From FEN-1219 sp039933105 (GTDB lineage Bacteria > Pseudomonadota > Gammaproteobacteria > Steroidobacterales > Rariloculaceae): a DNA stretch of 64,000 nucleotides. Shown piece by piece: positions 50,801-59,643 of the stretch; the stretch's first letter is position 1; each line of letters opens with the position of its first letter. Under the pieces are notes generated by a model. That model made no database searches, was not told the DNA's origin, and was given only the letters and a program-made list of their open reading frames with translations. Made by a program: the position numbers and the translations under genes. The stretch is from NCBI GenBank assembly GCA_039933105.1, contig JBDTOT010000008.1, positions 1 to 64,000 on the forward strand, in the 5' to 3' direction.

Positions 50801-52771
50801 ATGACATGGTCCAAGGCATGGAACGCCACGCTGCAGCGACGAGCCGTGTGGCTCGCAGTGGTGCTCGCCTCGCGGGCGCTCGCGCAGCCTGCAGCCACCG
50901 ACGAGCCGCAAGGCGTCAGGGCCGAGTTCCGCGAAGCGTACACGGCCGCGCAGCTCGGGCTGACGAGTAAAGAGACCGACACGCCCGCGCTCGAGGCTTA
51001 TGCGCTCTACGCTTACGTGCAGGCCGCGCGGCTCGCCTACGTGCTGCAGCACGCACCGGCCGGTGCCAGCGAAGCCGACCGTTTCACCGAGGATTTTCTG
51101 AGCGCGCACGGCCGCGAGCCGGTTACCGCGCCGCTGCGCCGCGCCTGGCTCGAAAGTCTCGCGCGCCGCGGCGAGTGGGCGCAGTTGCTCGATCACTACG
51201 ATGCTGCAAGCACGAGCGACACGCTCGCGTGCGCGCAACTGAACGCGAGGATCGCGCTGCAGCAGACAGCCGGGCTGGAAACGGCGATCACGGAGCGCTG
51301 GCTCGCGCCATACAAGTTGCCGGCGGAGTGCGAGCCCGTCTTCCAGTGGCTGCGCGAGAACGGCGGAATCGACGATGCGCTCGTTGCCGAGCGTGCGCGT
51401 CGTTTGCTCGGGAACGGCCAAGCAGGGTTCGCGCGGGTCGTCGCGCAGCGCTTACCGCGTGCGCAGGCCGCGCCGCTGCTTCGCTGGGCCGATCTCATCG
51501 AGAAACCGCGCGAGTCGATCGACGCGTTGATTGCGGATCCAACGGCCGGCGTCGAGACGAAGCAGTTGCTCGACGCGTTCGCGCGCCTGGCTCGCAACGC
51601 GCCGCGCGACGCATTGGCTCGATTCGACGTGCTGCGCCGCACACGTCTCACGAGTGTGGAGGCGGCGAGCAAGGCGTCGCGCGCGCTCGCGCTCGGCCTC
51701 GCCTGGAATCGCGACCCCGAGGCGCTCACGCAGTTCGCGGACGTGGCCTCCGCCGATCTCGATGACGATGCGCTCGAATGGCTCGTGCGTGCGGCGCTCT
51801 GGAAACAAGACTGGAGCGCTGCGCGGAGCGGCGTCGCCTTGATGTCGGCGTCGAGGCAGAAGGACCCGGCCTGGCGTTATTGGACGGGCCGTGCGGCCGA
51901 AGCAACCGGCGACGAAGCGCTCGCGCACGAGCGCTACGCCTCGCTCGCGCCCGACGATAACTACTACTCGGCGATGGCCGCCGCCCGGGTCGGCAAGCGC
52001 GTCGAGCCGCACATCGAGAAGCTGCCGGTCGACGAGCAAGCCATCGGGCGAATCGTGCAGGGAGCGCCGTTCGTGCGCGCGCACGAGTTGTTGCTGTGCG
52101 GGCTGCGTCCGCTCGCGACGCTCGAATGGAACGCGGGTTACGCTGCGCTCGAGAACGCGCTGAAGCCACAGGCCGTTCCCCTCGCCGCGCGCTGGGGTCT
52201 GCACGACATTGCCGTCGCAACGGCGACGAGTCAGGGCGTGTTCAAAGACTACGCATTGCTGTATCCGCGCCCGTTCCGCAAGGAAGTGACGGCGGCCGCG
52301 GGTCTCACGCGAGTCGAGGAACCCTTGCTCTATGGCGTGTTGCGCCAGGAGAGCCTGTTCCGGCCCGACGCCACTTCGCTGGCCGGCGCCGTGGGCCTCG
52401 CCCAGCTCGGCTATTCGACCGCGGAGATCACCGCGAGCCGCTGGCAGCTGCCGCGACCGAGCCGCGCCGATCTCTACGACCCCGAGACGAGCATCCGCTT
52501 GGGCGCCGCGCGGCTCGCGACATTGATCGAAAAGTATTCGGGTCAGGTGCCGGTGGTGCTCGCGGCCTACAATGCGGGCGAGAGTGCGGCCGAGCGCTGG
52601 TTACCCGAACGCGCGATGGACGGCGACATCTGGACGGAAAACATTCCGTACAACGAGACGCGCGCCTACGTTCGCCGTGTGCTGTGGCACAGCCTGGTGT
52701 TCGAGTGGATCGAGGATGGTCATCCGAAGAGCACGAAGAGCTGGCTCGGTTCTGTATCGAAGGGGGAGTAA
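50801..52771 (+). CDS. slt: Soluble lytic murein transglycosylase (Slt70-like)
   Basis: This 656-residue periplasmic protein has a signal peptide (VWLAVVLASRALAQ), a long helical superhelical (U-shaped) N-terminal half and a C-terminal family 1 SLT domain. The catalytic Glu lies in GVLRQESLF, followed by GAVGLAQL (GLMQL variant, Leu for Met) and VVLAAYNAGE. It cleaves the MurNAc-GlcNAc bond of peptidoglycan to 1,6-anhydro products. It is divergent from the zinc peptidase/ATP-grasp genes with a short gap, which may mean shared regulation with cell-wall functions. The ATG at 50801 is used; the frame extends upstream to 50681. Confidence 0.85.
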   Translation: MTWSKAWNATLQRRAVWLAVVLASRALAQPAATDEPQGVRAEFREAYTAAQLGLTSKETDTPALEAYALYAYVQAARLAYVLQHAPAGASEADRFTEDFLSAHGREPVTAPLRRAWLESLARRGEWAQLLDHYDAASTSDTLACAQLNARIALQQTAGLETAITERWLAPYKLPAECEPVFQWLRENGGIDDALVAERARRLLGNGQAGFARVVAQRLPRAQAAPLLRWADLIEKPRESIDALIADPTAGVETKQLLDAFARLARNAPRDALARFDVLRRTRLTSVEAASKASRALALGLAWNRDPEALTQFADVASADLDDDALEWLVRAALWKQDWSAARSGVALMSASRQKDPAWRYWTGRAAEATGDEALAHERYASLAPDDNYYSAMAAARVGKRVEPHIEKLPVDEQAIGRIVQGAPFVRAHELLLCGLRPLATLEWNAGYAALENALKPQAVPLAARWGLHDIAVATATSQGVFKDYALLYPRPFRKEVTAAAGLTRVEEPLLYGVLRQESLFRPDATSLAGAVGLAQLGYSTAEITASRWQLPRPSRADLYDPETSIRLGAARLATLIEKYSGQVPVVLAAYNAGESAAERWLPERAMDGDIWTENIPYNETRAYVRRVLWHSLVFEWIEDGHPKSTKSWLGSVSKGE

Positions 52772-52814
52772 GTTTGGGCCTACAACCCTAGGGAGTTTCC
52801 CGGGCGTCGGCTCG

Positions 52815-53861
52815 CTATTTCGCTTTGCGCGCGCTCGCGCGCTCCTCTGCTCGCGCGCCGGCGAGGATGCCGATCATGCCGCTGTTGCCCTCGTGGCACG
52901 CGTATTCGAAGACCTCATCGGGCGAATGCCGCAGCGGGATCATCAGCGTCCAGGGTTTCTCCCACGTGTCCGGGTCGTCGATGGTGACTTCATAGTGCAG
53001 CGTTTCCGGTCCGACGCGGGTGAGTCGCTCGATCAAGTGCAGCCGCTCGCCCGCGTTCTGGAAGCTTCTCGGCTTGAAGTTCGTCGTGTCGATCACGAGC
53101 GTGTCGCCGTCCCAGTGGCCGCGTGAATCGCCGAGCCACTGCCGGATCGCCGGCGGCAGGTGCGGGCTGCCGTCGAGCGGCACGACGCGCGCCTCGTGAA
53201 TCATTTCCGTCGAGATGACGACGGTGTCGCGCGATTGTGTGACCCGATAGTAGCTCTGGTAGCCGGCCAACAGCTGCGGTACGCCGTAGGTGATGCAACG
53301 CTCGGACAACGTCCGGTCCTGGGGGCCATTGGGCGGGCGCGTGAACACGGCCCCGGCCGCGGCCGCTCGCGCCCGCGCTGCTGCGGTCAATGGTGGAATC
53401 TTGCCGTTCGCGGGATCCGTGACGAGCGAAGTCCTGTTGTCCCAGTCTCGGGCTACGGTCCACACCGAGCTGTAGTCACCGGTGTCCGCGTCGAAATCCT
53501 TCGCGCCTTTTTCGTGCGGGCCGGTGCTCGAACCGTTCAGGCTCTCGAACACCGTTCGGAACACCTCGTCGCCGAATGCAGCGTCGCCGGTGCCGTCGAA
53601 GAGCTCGGCCGCGCGGCGCTTCATCGTCTCGACTTCCGCATCCGTGAGGTGATCGCGGCCTTCGAGTTCTTTCGGGCGCTCGAGTGGAGTGGCGTTGTTG
53701 TTGGCCCATACGCCGGCGAAATCCGGTTGGCCGTCGGCCGTGCGCGGCACCTTCCAAGGGGTTGAGTTAGCTGCGGGCGTCGTCTGTGCCTGCAGCGTTG
53801 CGGGCGTCAGGCACACGGCGGCGGTGAGGGCCAGAGCGAAGATCGGGGCTTGGGCTCGCAT
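52815..53861 (-). CDS. Secreted protein of unknown function
   Basis: This 348-residue protein has a signal peptide (FALALTAAVCLTPATLQAQ) and an opening TADGQPDFAGVWANNNATPL, typical of a large uncharacterised family of secreted proteins in environmental proteobacteria and acidobacteria. No catalytic motif is evident. SERCITYGVPQ, RGHWDGDTLVIDTTNFK and HYEVTIDDPDTW are its conserved blocks. GGAG with a spacer of about nine bases precedes the ATG at 53861. It is divergent from the GtrA gene across 75 bases. Confidence 0.7.
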   Translation of the reverse strand: MRAQAPIFALALTAAVCLTPATLQAQTTPAANSTPWKVPRTADGQPDFAGVWANNNATPLERPKELEGRDHLTDAEVETMKRRAAELFDGTGDAAFGDEVFRTVFESLNGSSTGPHEKGAKDFDADTGDYSSVWTVARDWDNRTSLVTDPANGKIPPLTAAARARAAAAGAVFTRPPNGPQDRTLSERCITYGVPQLLAGYQSYYRVTQSRDTVVISTEMIHEARVVPLDGSPHLPPAIRQWLGDSRGHWDGDTLVIDTTNFKPRSFQNAGERLHLIERLTRVGPETLHYEVTIDDPDTWEKPWTLMIPLRHSPDEVFEYACHEGNSGMIGILAGARAEERASARKAK

Positions 53862-53936
53862 ACGTTCACTCCCGCGCGATGGGCCCGACAATAGCACTCG
53901 CGGCGTGAGCACGTCGCGTGCGTTACCCTGCGCGCA

Positions 53937-54347
53937 GTGGGTAGGTCTGCAATACAATTCGTGGCGTTCACGCTCGTCGGTTTGGTCGGGCTCGCGATCG
54001 ACGCGGGACTCTTCACTCTGCTCACGCGCAACGCCCACTGGCTCATCGCGCCGGCGCGCACGGTGTCCGTGTGCTGCATGGTGTTCGTCACGTGGCTATT
54101 GAACCGCGTCATCACGTTTGCGGAGCACCGCTCGCCGCGGCGAGGAGCGGAGTTCGTGCGCTACGCCGCTGTGCAGGCGAGCGGCCTCGTCGTGAACATC
54201 GGCGTGTTTGCGCTCTGCCTCCGGCTGTCGCCGACGTTGCGGGAGGCTCCGCTCGTGCCGCTGCTCTTAGGCGCGGCCGCGGGCTTCGCGTTCAACTTCA
54301 CGGTGATGCGCACGCTCGTGTTTCGTGGCGCGAGCGGCCCGACTTGA
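53937..54347 (+). CDS. GtrA family membrane protein
   Basis: This 136-residue protein has four membrane segments (QFVAFTLVGLVGLAIDAGLF, then VCCMVFVTWLLNRVITF, with Asn-Arg as in the family, and two more). GtrA-like proteins are thought to help flip polyprenyl-linked glucose. The start is a GTG at 53937. No glycosyltransferase partner (GtrB) is next to it. It runs straight into a C-terminal scrap of the secreted paralogue family at 54344. Confidence 0.8.
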   Translation: MGRSAIQFVAFTLVGLVGLAIDAGLFTLLTRNAHWLIAPARTVSVCCMVFVTWLLNRVITFAEHRSPRRGAEFVRYAAVQASGLVVNIGVFALCLRLSPTLREAPLVPLLLGAAAGFAFNFTVMRTLVFRGASGPT

Positions 54348-54460
54348 GTCGCGTGGACGCGGTGGGTTTCGTGGACCTGATGCCGGGCAGCGGCCATGGC
54401 CCGGGCGGCTGGTCGGACGTGGCGCAGGTTGAAGTCTACGGAATCGCGGTGCGCCGCTAG
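54344..54460 (+). pseudogene. C-terminal scrap of the secreted paralogue family
   Basis: The frame encodes SRVDAVGFVDLMPGSGHGPG, then GWSDVAQVEVYGIAVRR and a stop, matching the last ~38 residues of the genes at 46729 and 47744. Nothing of the family is visible upstream of it, because the GtrA gene ends here with a four-base overlap. It is an orphaned end, most likely left by a recombination that put the GtrA gene in place. Confidence 0.65.
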
Positions 54461-54484
54461 ACGATCTCGGCGCCCGCGCGGCAC

Positions 54485-55306
54485 TCAGTCGAATTCGACG
54501 AACGCGAACGTCGTTTCGCGTTTGGCTGCGACGGTCAGCGTACAGGCGCCCCAGGACTCCGGAACAGTCCACTCGACTTCGTCCTGAACATCCAATTTCG
54601 CACCGCCGTTTTCGCACTCGACTTGCATCTTACGTATGTGACCGGAGACGGGCCCGAAAGTGAACGTGCGCGCGGTCAGCCGCTGTATCCACGGATAGAT
54701 TCCCACGCGCACCTGCACGAGTCTGCGTGCGTCGTAGGGTAGGCCGTTCTCTCCAGGAGGCACCTCTCGGTAGAGCGTGTGGACCGCGCGTTGGCCGGTC
54801 ATTGTCTCCAAGGCTGCGTAGGTCTGCCCCAAGCGCACCATGTCTGCGTGCAGTTCCGGGTCTTCCACTGTGAGCCTGCGCATCTCGTCCAAGAGGCGTT
54901 GCTGCATGAGCGACTGCTGCGCCAGAAATTGTTGAGAATTCGCGCCGAACTGCAGTTGCATGGCTCCTGCCGAGGCCCGGGCAAAGTGCGCGTCTTCCTC
55001 ACGCCATGAGTTGGACATGCATGCGCGTTGTTCAACGTGGCTTCCTAGCAACGGCCGCACATAGCAGTGAATGTCGAAACGATCGTCGCTGTTGATTTCG
55101 TTGAAACGTGCGAACACCACGTCTTCGGCGAGTCGAATGCGCAATCTGAATTGCGAAATCACTCGGGCTTTGACGATTATTTCATCGGCAGGAGGGTTCG
55201 CGGGTGAGGTGGGCGAAGAGCTCGCCGCAATGGCCGAGCTAGCGCTCGCGGCACCCAACGTAGCGAGTAGGATCAAGGCGCTGGCAAGACCGAATATGCG
55301 TCGCAT
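54485..55306 (-). CDS. Secreted protein of unknown function
   Basis: This 273-residue protein has a signal peptide (ASALILLATLGAASASSAIA). Its mature part begins with DEIIVKARVISQFRLRI and has two Cys residues (HCYVRP, RACMSN), a Gln-rich helix (QQFLAQQSLMQQRLLDE), and a C-terminal strand AKRETTFAFVEF. No family is recognised. Composition suggests a periplasmic or outer-membrane-associated protein. It is divergent from the amidohydrolase gene (75-base gap). Confidence 0.6.
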   Translation of the reverse strand: MRRIFGLASALILLATLGAASASSAIAASSSPTSPANPPADEIIVKARVISQFRLRIRLAEDVVFARFNEINSDDRFDIHCYVRPLLGSHVEQRACMSNSWREEDAHFARASAGAMQLQFGANSQQFLAQQSLMQQRLLDEMRRLTVEDPELHADMVRLGQTYAALETMTGQRAVHTLYREVPPGENGLPYDARRLVQVRVGIYPWIQRLTARTFTFGPVSGHIRKMQVECENGGAKLDVQDEVEWTVPESWGACTLTVAAKRETTFAFVEFD

Positions 55307-55381
55307 GGTCGTGACACCCTGGTAGGCCTGCGGCTAGAGTGCTCCCGCCTTCGGCGACGGTCAATCAACCAGGGGACAACA

Positions 55382-57043
55382 GTGAAAACACGCGGCAAAT
55401 CGCCTGATATTTCGCGAGGCCGAGCCCCGCGCTGGAAGCTCGCCGCGTGCCTCGCGCTCGTCGCCGCCGCAGCGTCTACCGCGGTGCGCGCGGCGGATTC
55501 GTGCCCCGGCGGTCGGGACCTTGTCCTGACCAACGGCACGATCCTGACGGTCGACGCAGCCGACCGTACCGTGAGCACCGTGCGCATCCGCGGTAAGCGT
55601 ATCCTCACGGTGGGCGAGGCGGTGGGCCACAAGGAACCGTGCGTCCAGATCGTCGATCTCGGTGGCCGCACCGTGATCCCGGGCCTGATCGATAACCACA
55701 CGCACTTCGTGCGCACCGCGCAAGCGCCGGGGCCTTTCGTCGCAGGTCTGGAATCGGCCCGCTCCATCAAGGAGCTTCAGGCCGCACTGGCCACGGCGGC
55801 CAAGAAGGCCGAGCCCGGCGAGTGGGTCACCGCCATCGGAGGGTTCACGCCGATCCAGTTCGCGGAGCGTCGGTTGCCGACGCGCGAGGAGCTGAGCGCC
55901 GCGGTGCCCGACCATCCCGTGTACATCCAGATCGGGTACTCGACGCGCGGCGTCGTGAACGACGCCGGCCGACTCGCGCTTCAAGCCGCCGGCATCCCCA
56001 CGTCCGACGCGGGCGACGTGAAGCCCGACGGCGACGGGCTCACGTTCGTTCTGCGATCGACGAACGAAGAGCGCATGAAGCGGCGCTTCCCGGACTACAT
56101 GAACTACGCCGTGTCGCTCGGTCTCACGACCGTCGTCGATCACGCATGCTGCGACTGGCTCGGCGCGCACCTGACCGTGGCCGATCGGCCGAATATGGCG
56201 ATCGCGGACTACTTCTGGCGCGCGGGCAAATGGCCGCTGCGCCTGCGCTTTCAATACGACCATCGCGACACGCGCGATCAGAGCAACATTCGCTCGGCCA
56301 CCGCACGCATCGCGAACTCCACGCAGGGCCTGGGCGACGACATGTACAAGGTCGTGCGCTTCGGCGAACAGGTCATTGCTGCCGGCGCCACGGATCAGGA
56401 AGTGCTCGACGTCTACCAACGCATCGCGGATGCGGGCTGGGCGCTATCGCAGCACACGATTCGAGAAGACGAGATCGAGCGGTACCTGAAGATCATGGAA
56501 CAGGTCGCAGCCAAGACTCCGGTGAGTTCGCTGCGCTGGACTTTGGAGCACGCCTTCGAGATCACGCCCGCGCAGATCGAGCGGCTGAAGAAGATCGGCG
56601 TCGGAGTGCGCGTGCAGGATCACGACTACATCCGCAACCAGTACTCTGGCTGGAAGGCCGGCCCACCGTTTCGCACCTTGCTCGAGAGCGGCATCAGGAT
56701 GGGCGCGGGCACCGACGGCGGTGTCGTAGGCCCCTTGAATCCGTGGCTGTGCATCTACTACATGGTGACGGGCAAGGACGCTGGCGGCGAAGTGCTCATT
56801 CCCGGCCAGCAGATCGGGCGCAAAGACGCGTTGCGTCTCTACACGGCGGCGAATGCCTGGTTCAACTTCGAAGAGAACGAGATGGGCTCGATCGAGGCCG
56901 GCAAGCTGGCCGATCTCGTGGTGCTCGACAAGCCGTATCTCACGATCGGTGATGAAGAGCTCAAGCAGATGCAGCCGATGCTGACAATGGTCGGCGGCCG
57001 CGTGGTGCATGCACGCGGGCCGTTCGACTCGCTCGCGAAATAG
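55382..57043 (+). CDS. Amidohydrolase family 3 protein (YtcJ-like), exported
   Basis: This 553-residue metallo-hydrolase has a signal peptide (KLAACLALVAAAASTAVRAA), an N-terminal composite sandwich (VLTNGTILTVDAADRTV) and a TIM barrel with the metal-binding IPGLIDNHTHFVR (HxH). Later metal residues lie around WTLEHAF and GAGTDGGVVGPLNPW (Asp). The C-terminal GSIEAGKLADLVVLD block is typical. YtcJ-like enzymes hydrolyse amides or aryl esters; the substrate is unknown. The GTG at 55382 is the start. It converges with the DUF885 gene, 12 bases apart. Confidence 0.8.
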   Translation: MKTRGKSPDISRGRAPRWKLAACLALVAAAASTAVRAADSCPGGRDLVLTNGTILTVDAADRTVSTVRIRGKRILTVGEAVGHKEPCVQIVDLGGRTVIPGLIDNHTHFVRTAQAPGPFVAGLESARSIKELQAALATAAKKAEPGEWVTAIGGFTPIQFAERRLPTREELSAAVPDHPVYIQIGYSTRGVVNDAGRLALQAAGIPTSDAGDVKPDGDGLTFVLRSTNEERMKRRFPDYMNYAVSLGLTTVVDHACCDWLGAHLTVADRPNMAIADYFWRAGKWPLRLRFQYDHRDTRDQSNIRSATARIANSTQGLGDDMYKVVRFGEQVIAAGATDQEVLDVYQRIADAGWALSQHTIREDEIERYLKIMEQVAAKTPVSSLRWTLEHAFEITPAQIERLKKIGVGVRVQDHDYIRNQYSGWKAGPPFRTLLESGIRMGAGTDGGVVGPLNPWLCIYYMVTGKDAGGEVLIPGQQIGRKDALRLYTAANAWFNFEENEMGSIEAGKLADLVVLDKPYLTIGDEELKQMQPMLTMVGGRVVHARGPFDSLAK

Positions 57044-57055
57044 CGGGTAGGCCCG

Positions 57056-58906
57056 TTACTTTGCGAGTTGCGCCGCGATCCAATCGTCGACACGACGCTC
57101 GAGAATCGATAGCGGCAGCGAGCCGCCGCCGAGCACGGTGTCGTGGAACGCGCGGATATCGAAGTTACTTCCAAGCGCTGTTTGCGCGCGCCCGCGCAGC
57201 TCGAGGAACTTCAGCATGCCGATCTTGTACGCCGTGGCCTGGCCCGGCATCACGAGGTAGCGGCGGATCTCGGCACGGACCTGGCCTTCGGACGTGGGGC
57301 CGTTCGCGAGGAAGTAATCGACGGCCTGCTGCTCGGTCCAGCCCTTCGAGTGCAAGCCGGTGTCGACGACGAGCCGTATCGCGCGCCAGATCTCGGCGCC
57401 GAGCCTCCCGAAATCGGAGTAAGGATCCTTGTACGCGCCCATCTCTTTTGCGAGCTGCTCCGCGTACAAACCCCAACCCTCGACGTACGCGGTGTGGAAG
57501 TCTTGCGTCCGGAACTTCGGTAGCCCCGTGAGCTCCTGCGCGATCGCTATCTGCAGGTGATGGCCCGGGATACCTTCGTGATACGCCACGCTTTCCATTT
57601 CGGGCTTGGGCATGGAAGTCATGTCGATCAGGTGCACGTAGTACGTGCCGGGCCGCGTGCCGTCCGGCGTGCCCTGCTGGTAGTGCTGCGCCGCGCCGGG
57701 TTGCTCGCGAAATGCCTCGACCCTTTTGACGACTAGCTTGGCCTTCGGCAGCAAACCGAAGTACTGAGGCAGCTTCGCTTCGATGTCCGCATAGAAGTCG
57801 CGCGACGCCTGCAGATACGCTTCGCGGCCGTCGTCGGTGTTCGGGAACAGGAACTTCGGGTCCTTGCGCATGGAAGCGAAGAACTGCTGCAGCGTGCCGT
57901 CGAACCCGACCTGGCGCTTGATCGCTTCCATCTCCGCGTGGATGCGCTCCACTTCGGCGAGACCAAGCGCGTGGATCTCATCCGCCGTCATTGCCGTCGT
58001 CGTGCTTGCGGCGAGGCGCTCGGTGTAGAACGCGACGCCGTCGGGCAGCTTGCCTACACCGGTTGCGATCTCGTCGCTGTTCGCGCGATCCTTCTCCGCC
58101 CACGCGATCACGGCCTCGTATGCGGGCTTGAGGCGCTCCGTGAGCGCGGCGGACGTGGCTGCGCGCAGTTCGTCGCCGCGTTTAGCGTCGATGGTGCCGT
58201 TCTTGACCAGTATCGCGATCTTCGCGTTAGCGTCGGCATAGAGCGGTGATTCGCCCGCCCCGGCGAACGGCACCCCGGTGATCAACGCGCGCGATTGTGA
58301 AATCACGGCGTCGTAGGCGAACCGCGGTGCGTGCACGCCTTCGCCGGCCGCGAGTTCCGCGCGCTCGAGCGCCTGACCGAGCGCGCGCGCGACTTCGCCG
58401 ATGCGCGCCACGTAGGCGGTCATGTCGCGTTCGTCGTTCACGCGATGGAAGCTGATCAGCGCTTGAGGCAGGTCCGTGTGCGGACCCGACATCTGGTGAA
58501 AGACGTAGAAACGCCGCCGAAACGGCGCCGTCGCCTCCGCCTGCTCCAGCGCGTAGCGCCACAGGTCGTACGAGGTTTGCCCTTCGCGCGTGAGCGTGCT
58601 GCGTTCGAATCTGTGCTCGAGATTGGCTACGGTGGCGCGCCGCCATTGAAGATGAGCTTCCGCGCCGGCCTCGGAAAGATCGTCGATCTTGTCGAGGTCG
58701 TCCTTACGGCCGAGCCGCGTCTTCTCGATGGGGCTAAACGCGAGGTCTTCTTCGTAGCGCGCGTCGAGCCACTCATTCAAGCGCGCAGTCTCGACCTGGG
58801 TTCGATCCACGGTCGCCGAAGCGCGCGCAGCCGTTGCCGGAGGTGGTGTGCGACTACACGCCGCAACGCAAGCCAAGACAACGAACAGCGTGTGCCACGG
58901 GCGCAT
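57056..58906 (-). CDS. DUF885 family protein (metallopeptidase-like lipoprotein)
   Basis: This 616-residue protein has a lipoprotein signal (LFVVLACVAAC, Cys17), then a mostly helical DUF885 domain with the motif VAYHEGIPGHHLQIA (HExxxGHH) and a later VEGWGLYAEQLAKEMG. These motifs resemble those of zinc carboxypeptidases of the M32/M3-like fold. It is predicted to be a periplasmic peptidase held to the membrane by lipid; activity is not proven for the family. It lies 17 bases after the methyltransferase gene in the same direction. Confidence 0.8.
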   Translation of the reverse strand: MRPWHTLFVVLACVAACSRTPPPATAARASATVDRTQVETARLNEWLDARYEEDLAFSPIEKTRLGRKDDLDKIDDLSEAGAEAHLQWRRATVANLEHRFERSTLTREGQTSYDLWRYALEQAEATAPFRRRFYVFHQMSGPHTDLPQALISFHRVNDERDMTAYVARIGEVARALGQALERAELAAGEGVHAPRFAYDAVISQSRALITGVPFAGAGESPLYADANAKIAILVKNGTIDAKRGDELRAATSAALTERLKPAYEAVIAWAEKDRANSDEIATGVGKLPDGVAFYTERLAASTTTAMTADEIHALGLAEVERIHAEMEAIKRQVGFDGTLQQFFASMRKDPKFLFPNTDDGREAYLQASRDFYADIEAKLPQYFGLLPKAKLVVKRVEAFREQPGAAQHYQQGTPDGTRPGTYYVHLIDMTSMPKPEMESVAYHEGIPGHHLQIAIAQELTGLPKFRTQDFHTAYVEGWGLYAEQLAKEMGAYKDPYSDFGRLGAEIWRAIRLVVDTGLHSKGWTEQQAVDYFLANGPTSEGQVRAEIRRYLVMPGQATAYKIGMLKFLELRGRAQTALGSNFDIRAFHDTVLGGGSLPLSILERRVDDWIAAQLAK

Positions 58907-58923
58907 GCGGATGGCCTCTCTAT

Positions 58924-59601
58924 TTAGCCGGGCGGGCGGCGGAAACGCATGATGAACCGATCCGTGTGGTTGTGAATCGCGGGATCGAAAACCCCGAGCG
59001 AGTGGTCGTCGTTCGGGTTGCGCACCACGTTGCTTTCGCTCTCGAGCACGAAGCCCGCGCGTTCGAAGTCACGCTTCACGATCGCCGGGTCGATGCGGTG
59101 CAGCTTCATGGCGGAGGTGCGCGGCTCCATGTCGGTAGGTGCCACGTGATCGATGACTCCGACGACCCCGCCGGGCTTAATCGCCGTGTAGAACTGCTGC
59201 AGAAACGCGCATTGCTCGACCGGGCCCCAGTCGACCTTCGCGTCGTACCAATACGTGTCGTGATAGGTCATCGACATCAGCACGAGGTCCAGACTCGCGG
59301 GCGCGAGCCGCAAATCGTCGTGACGAGCGAGCAGCTGCTCCACGTTCGGCAGCCTGCCGTGATCGTAGCGTTGCTTGATCCGCTCCCCGAGCATCGTTAG
59401 CGCGCCGGGGTGATTGTGCGCAATGACGTGACCACGCGGCCCCACCACGTTCGCCAGTAGCTCGGTGAAGTAGCCCGTGGCGGCGTTTAGATCGAAGACC
59501 CGTATTCCGCGCCGCACGCCGAGAAAGCTCATTAGCTCGGCGGGACGGCTCGTGGCATCGCGCTCGCGGTCGGCCGCGGGTCGGTTCGGGTTCATGACCA
59601 T
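58924..59601 (-). CDS. Class I SAM-dependent methyltransferase-like protein
   Basis: This ~225-residue protein has the methyltransferase fold: IRVFDLNAATGYFTELLA (motif I, with NAATG in place of the usual GxGxG), VIAHNHPG, LDLVLMSMTYHDTYW and IKPGGVVGVIDH (post-motif III). The weak motif I is odd but still fits the class seen in secreted or periplasmic-neighbour methyltransferases. The ATG at 59601 is chosen; ATG 59595 is possible. It lies about 40 bases after the alcohol dehydrogenase gene. Substrate unknown. Confidence 0.75.
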   Translation of the reverse strand: MVMNPNRPAADRERDATSRPAELMSFLGVRRGIRVFDLNAATGYFTELLANVVGPRGHVIAHNHPGALTMLGERIKQRYDHGRLPNVEQLLARHDDLRLAPASLDLVLMSMTYHDTYWYDAKVDWGPVEQCAFLQQFYTAIKPGGVVGVIDHVAPTDMEPRTSAMKLHRIDPAIVKRDFERAGFVLESESNVVRNPNDDHSLGVFDPAIHNHTDRFIMRFRRPPG

Positions 59602-59643
59602 CCAGCATCCCAACTCCGCGTCGCAAACTCAATCGGGGCAGAC

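Noticed and set aside
55822..56952. 376-codon plus-strand frame inside the amidohydrolase
   Set aside because: It is a frame-shifted shadow of the amidohydrolase and almost entirely Arg/His/Ala.
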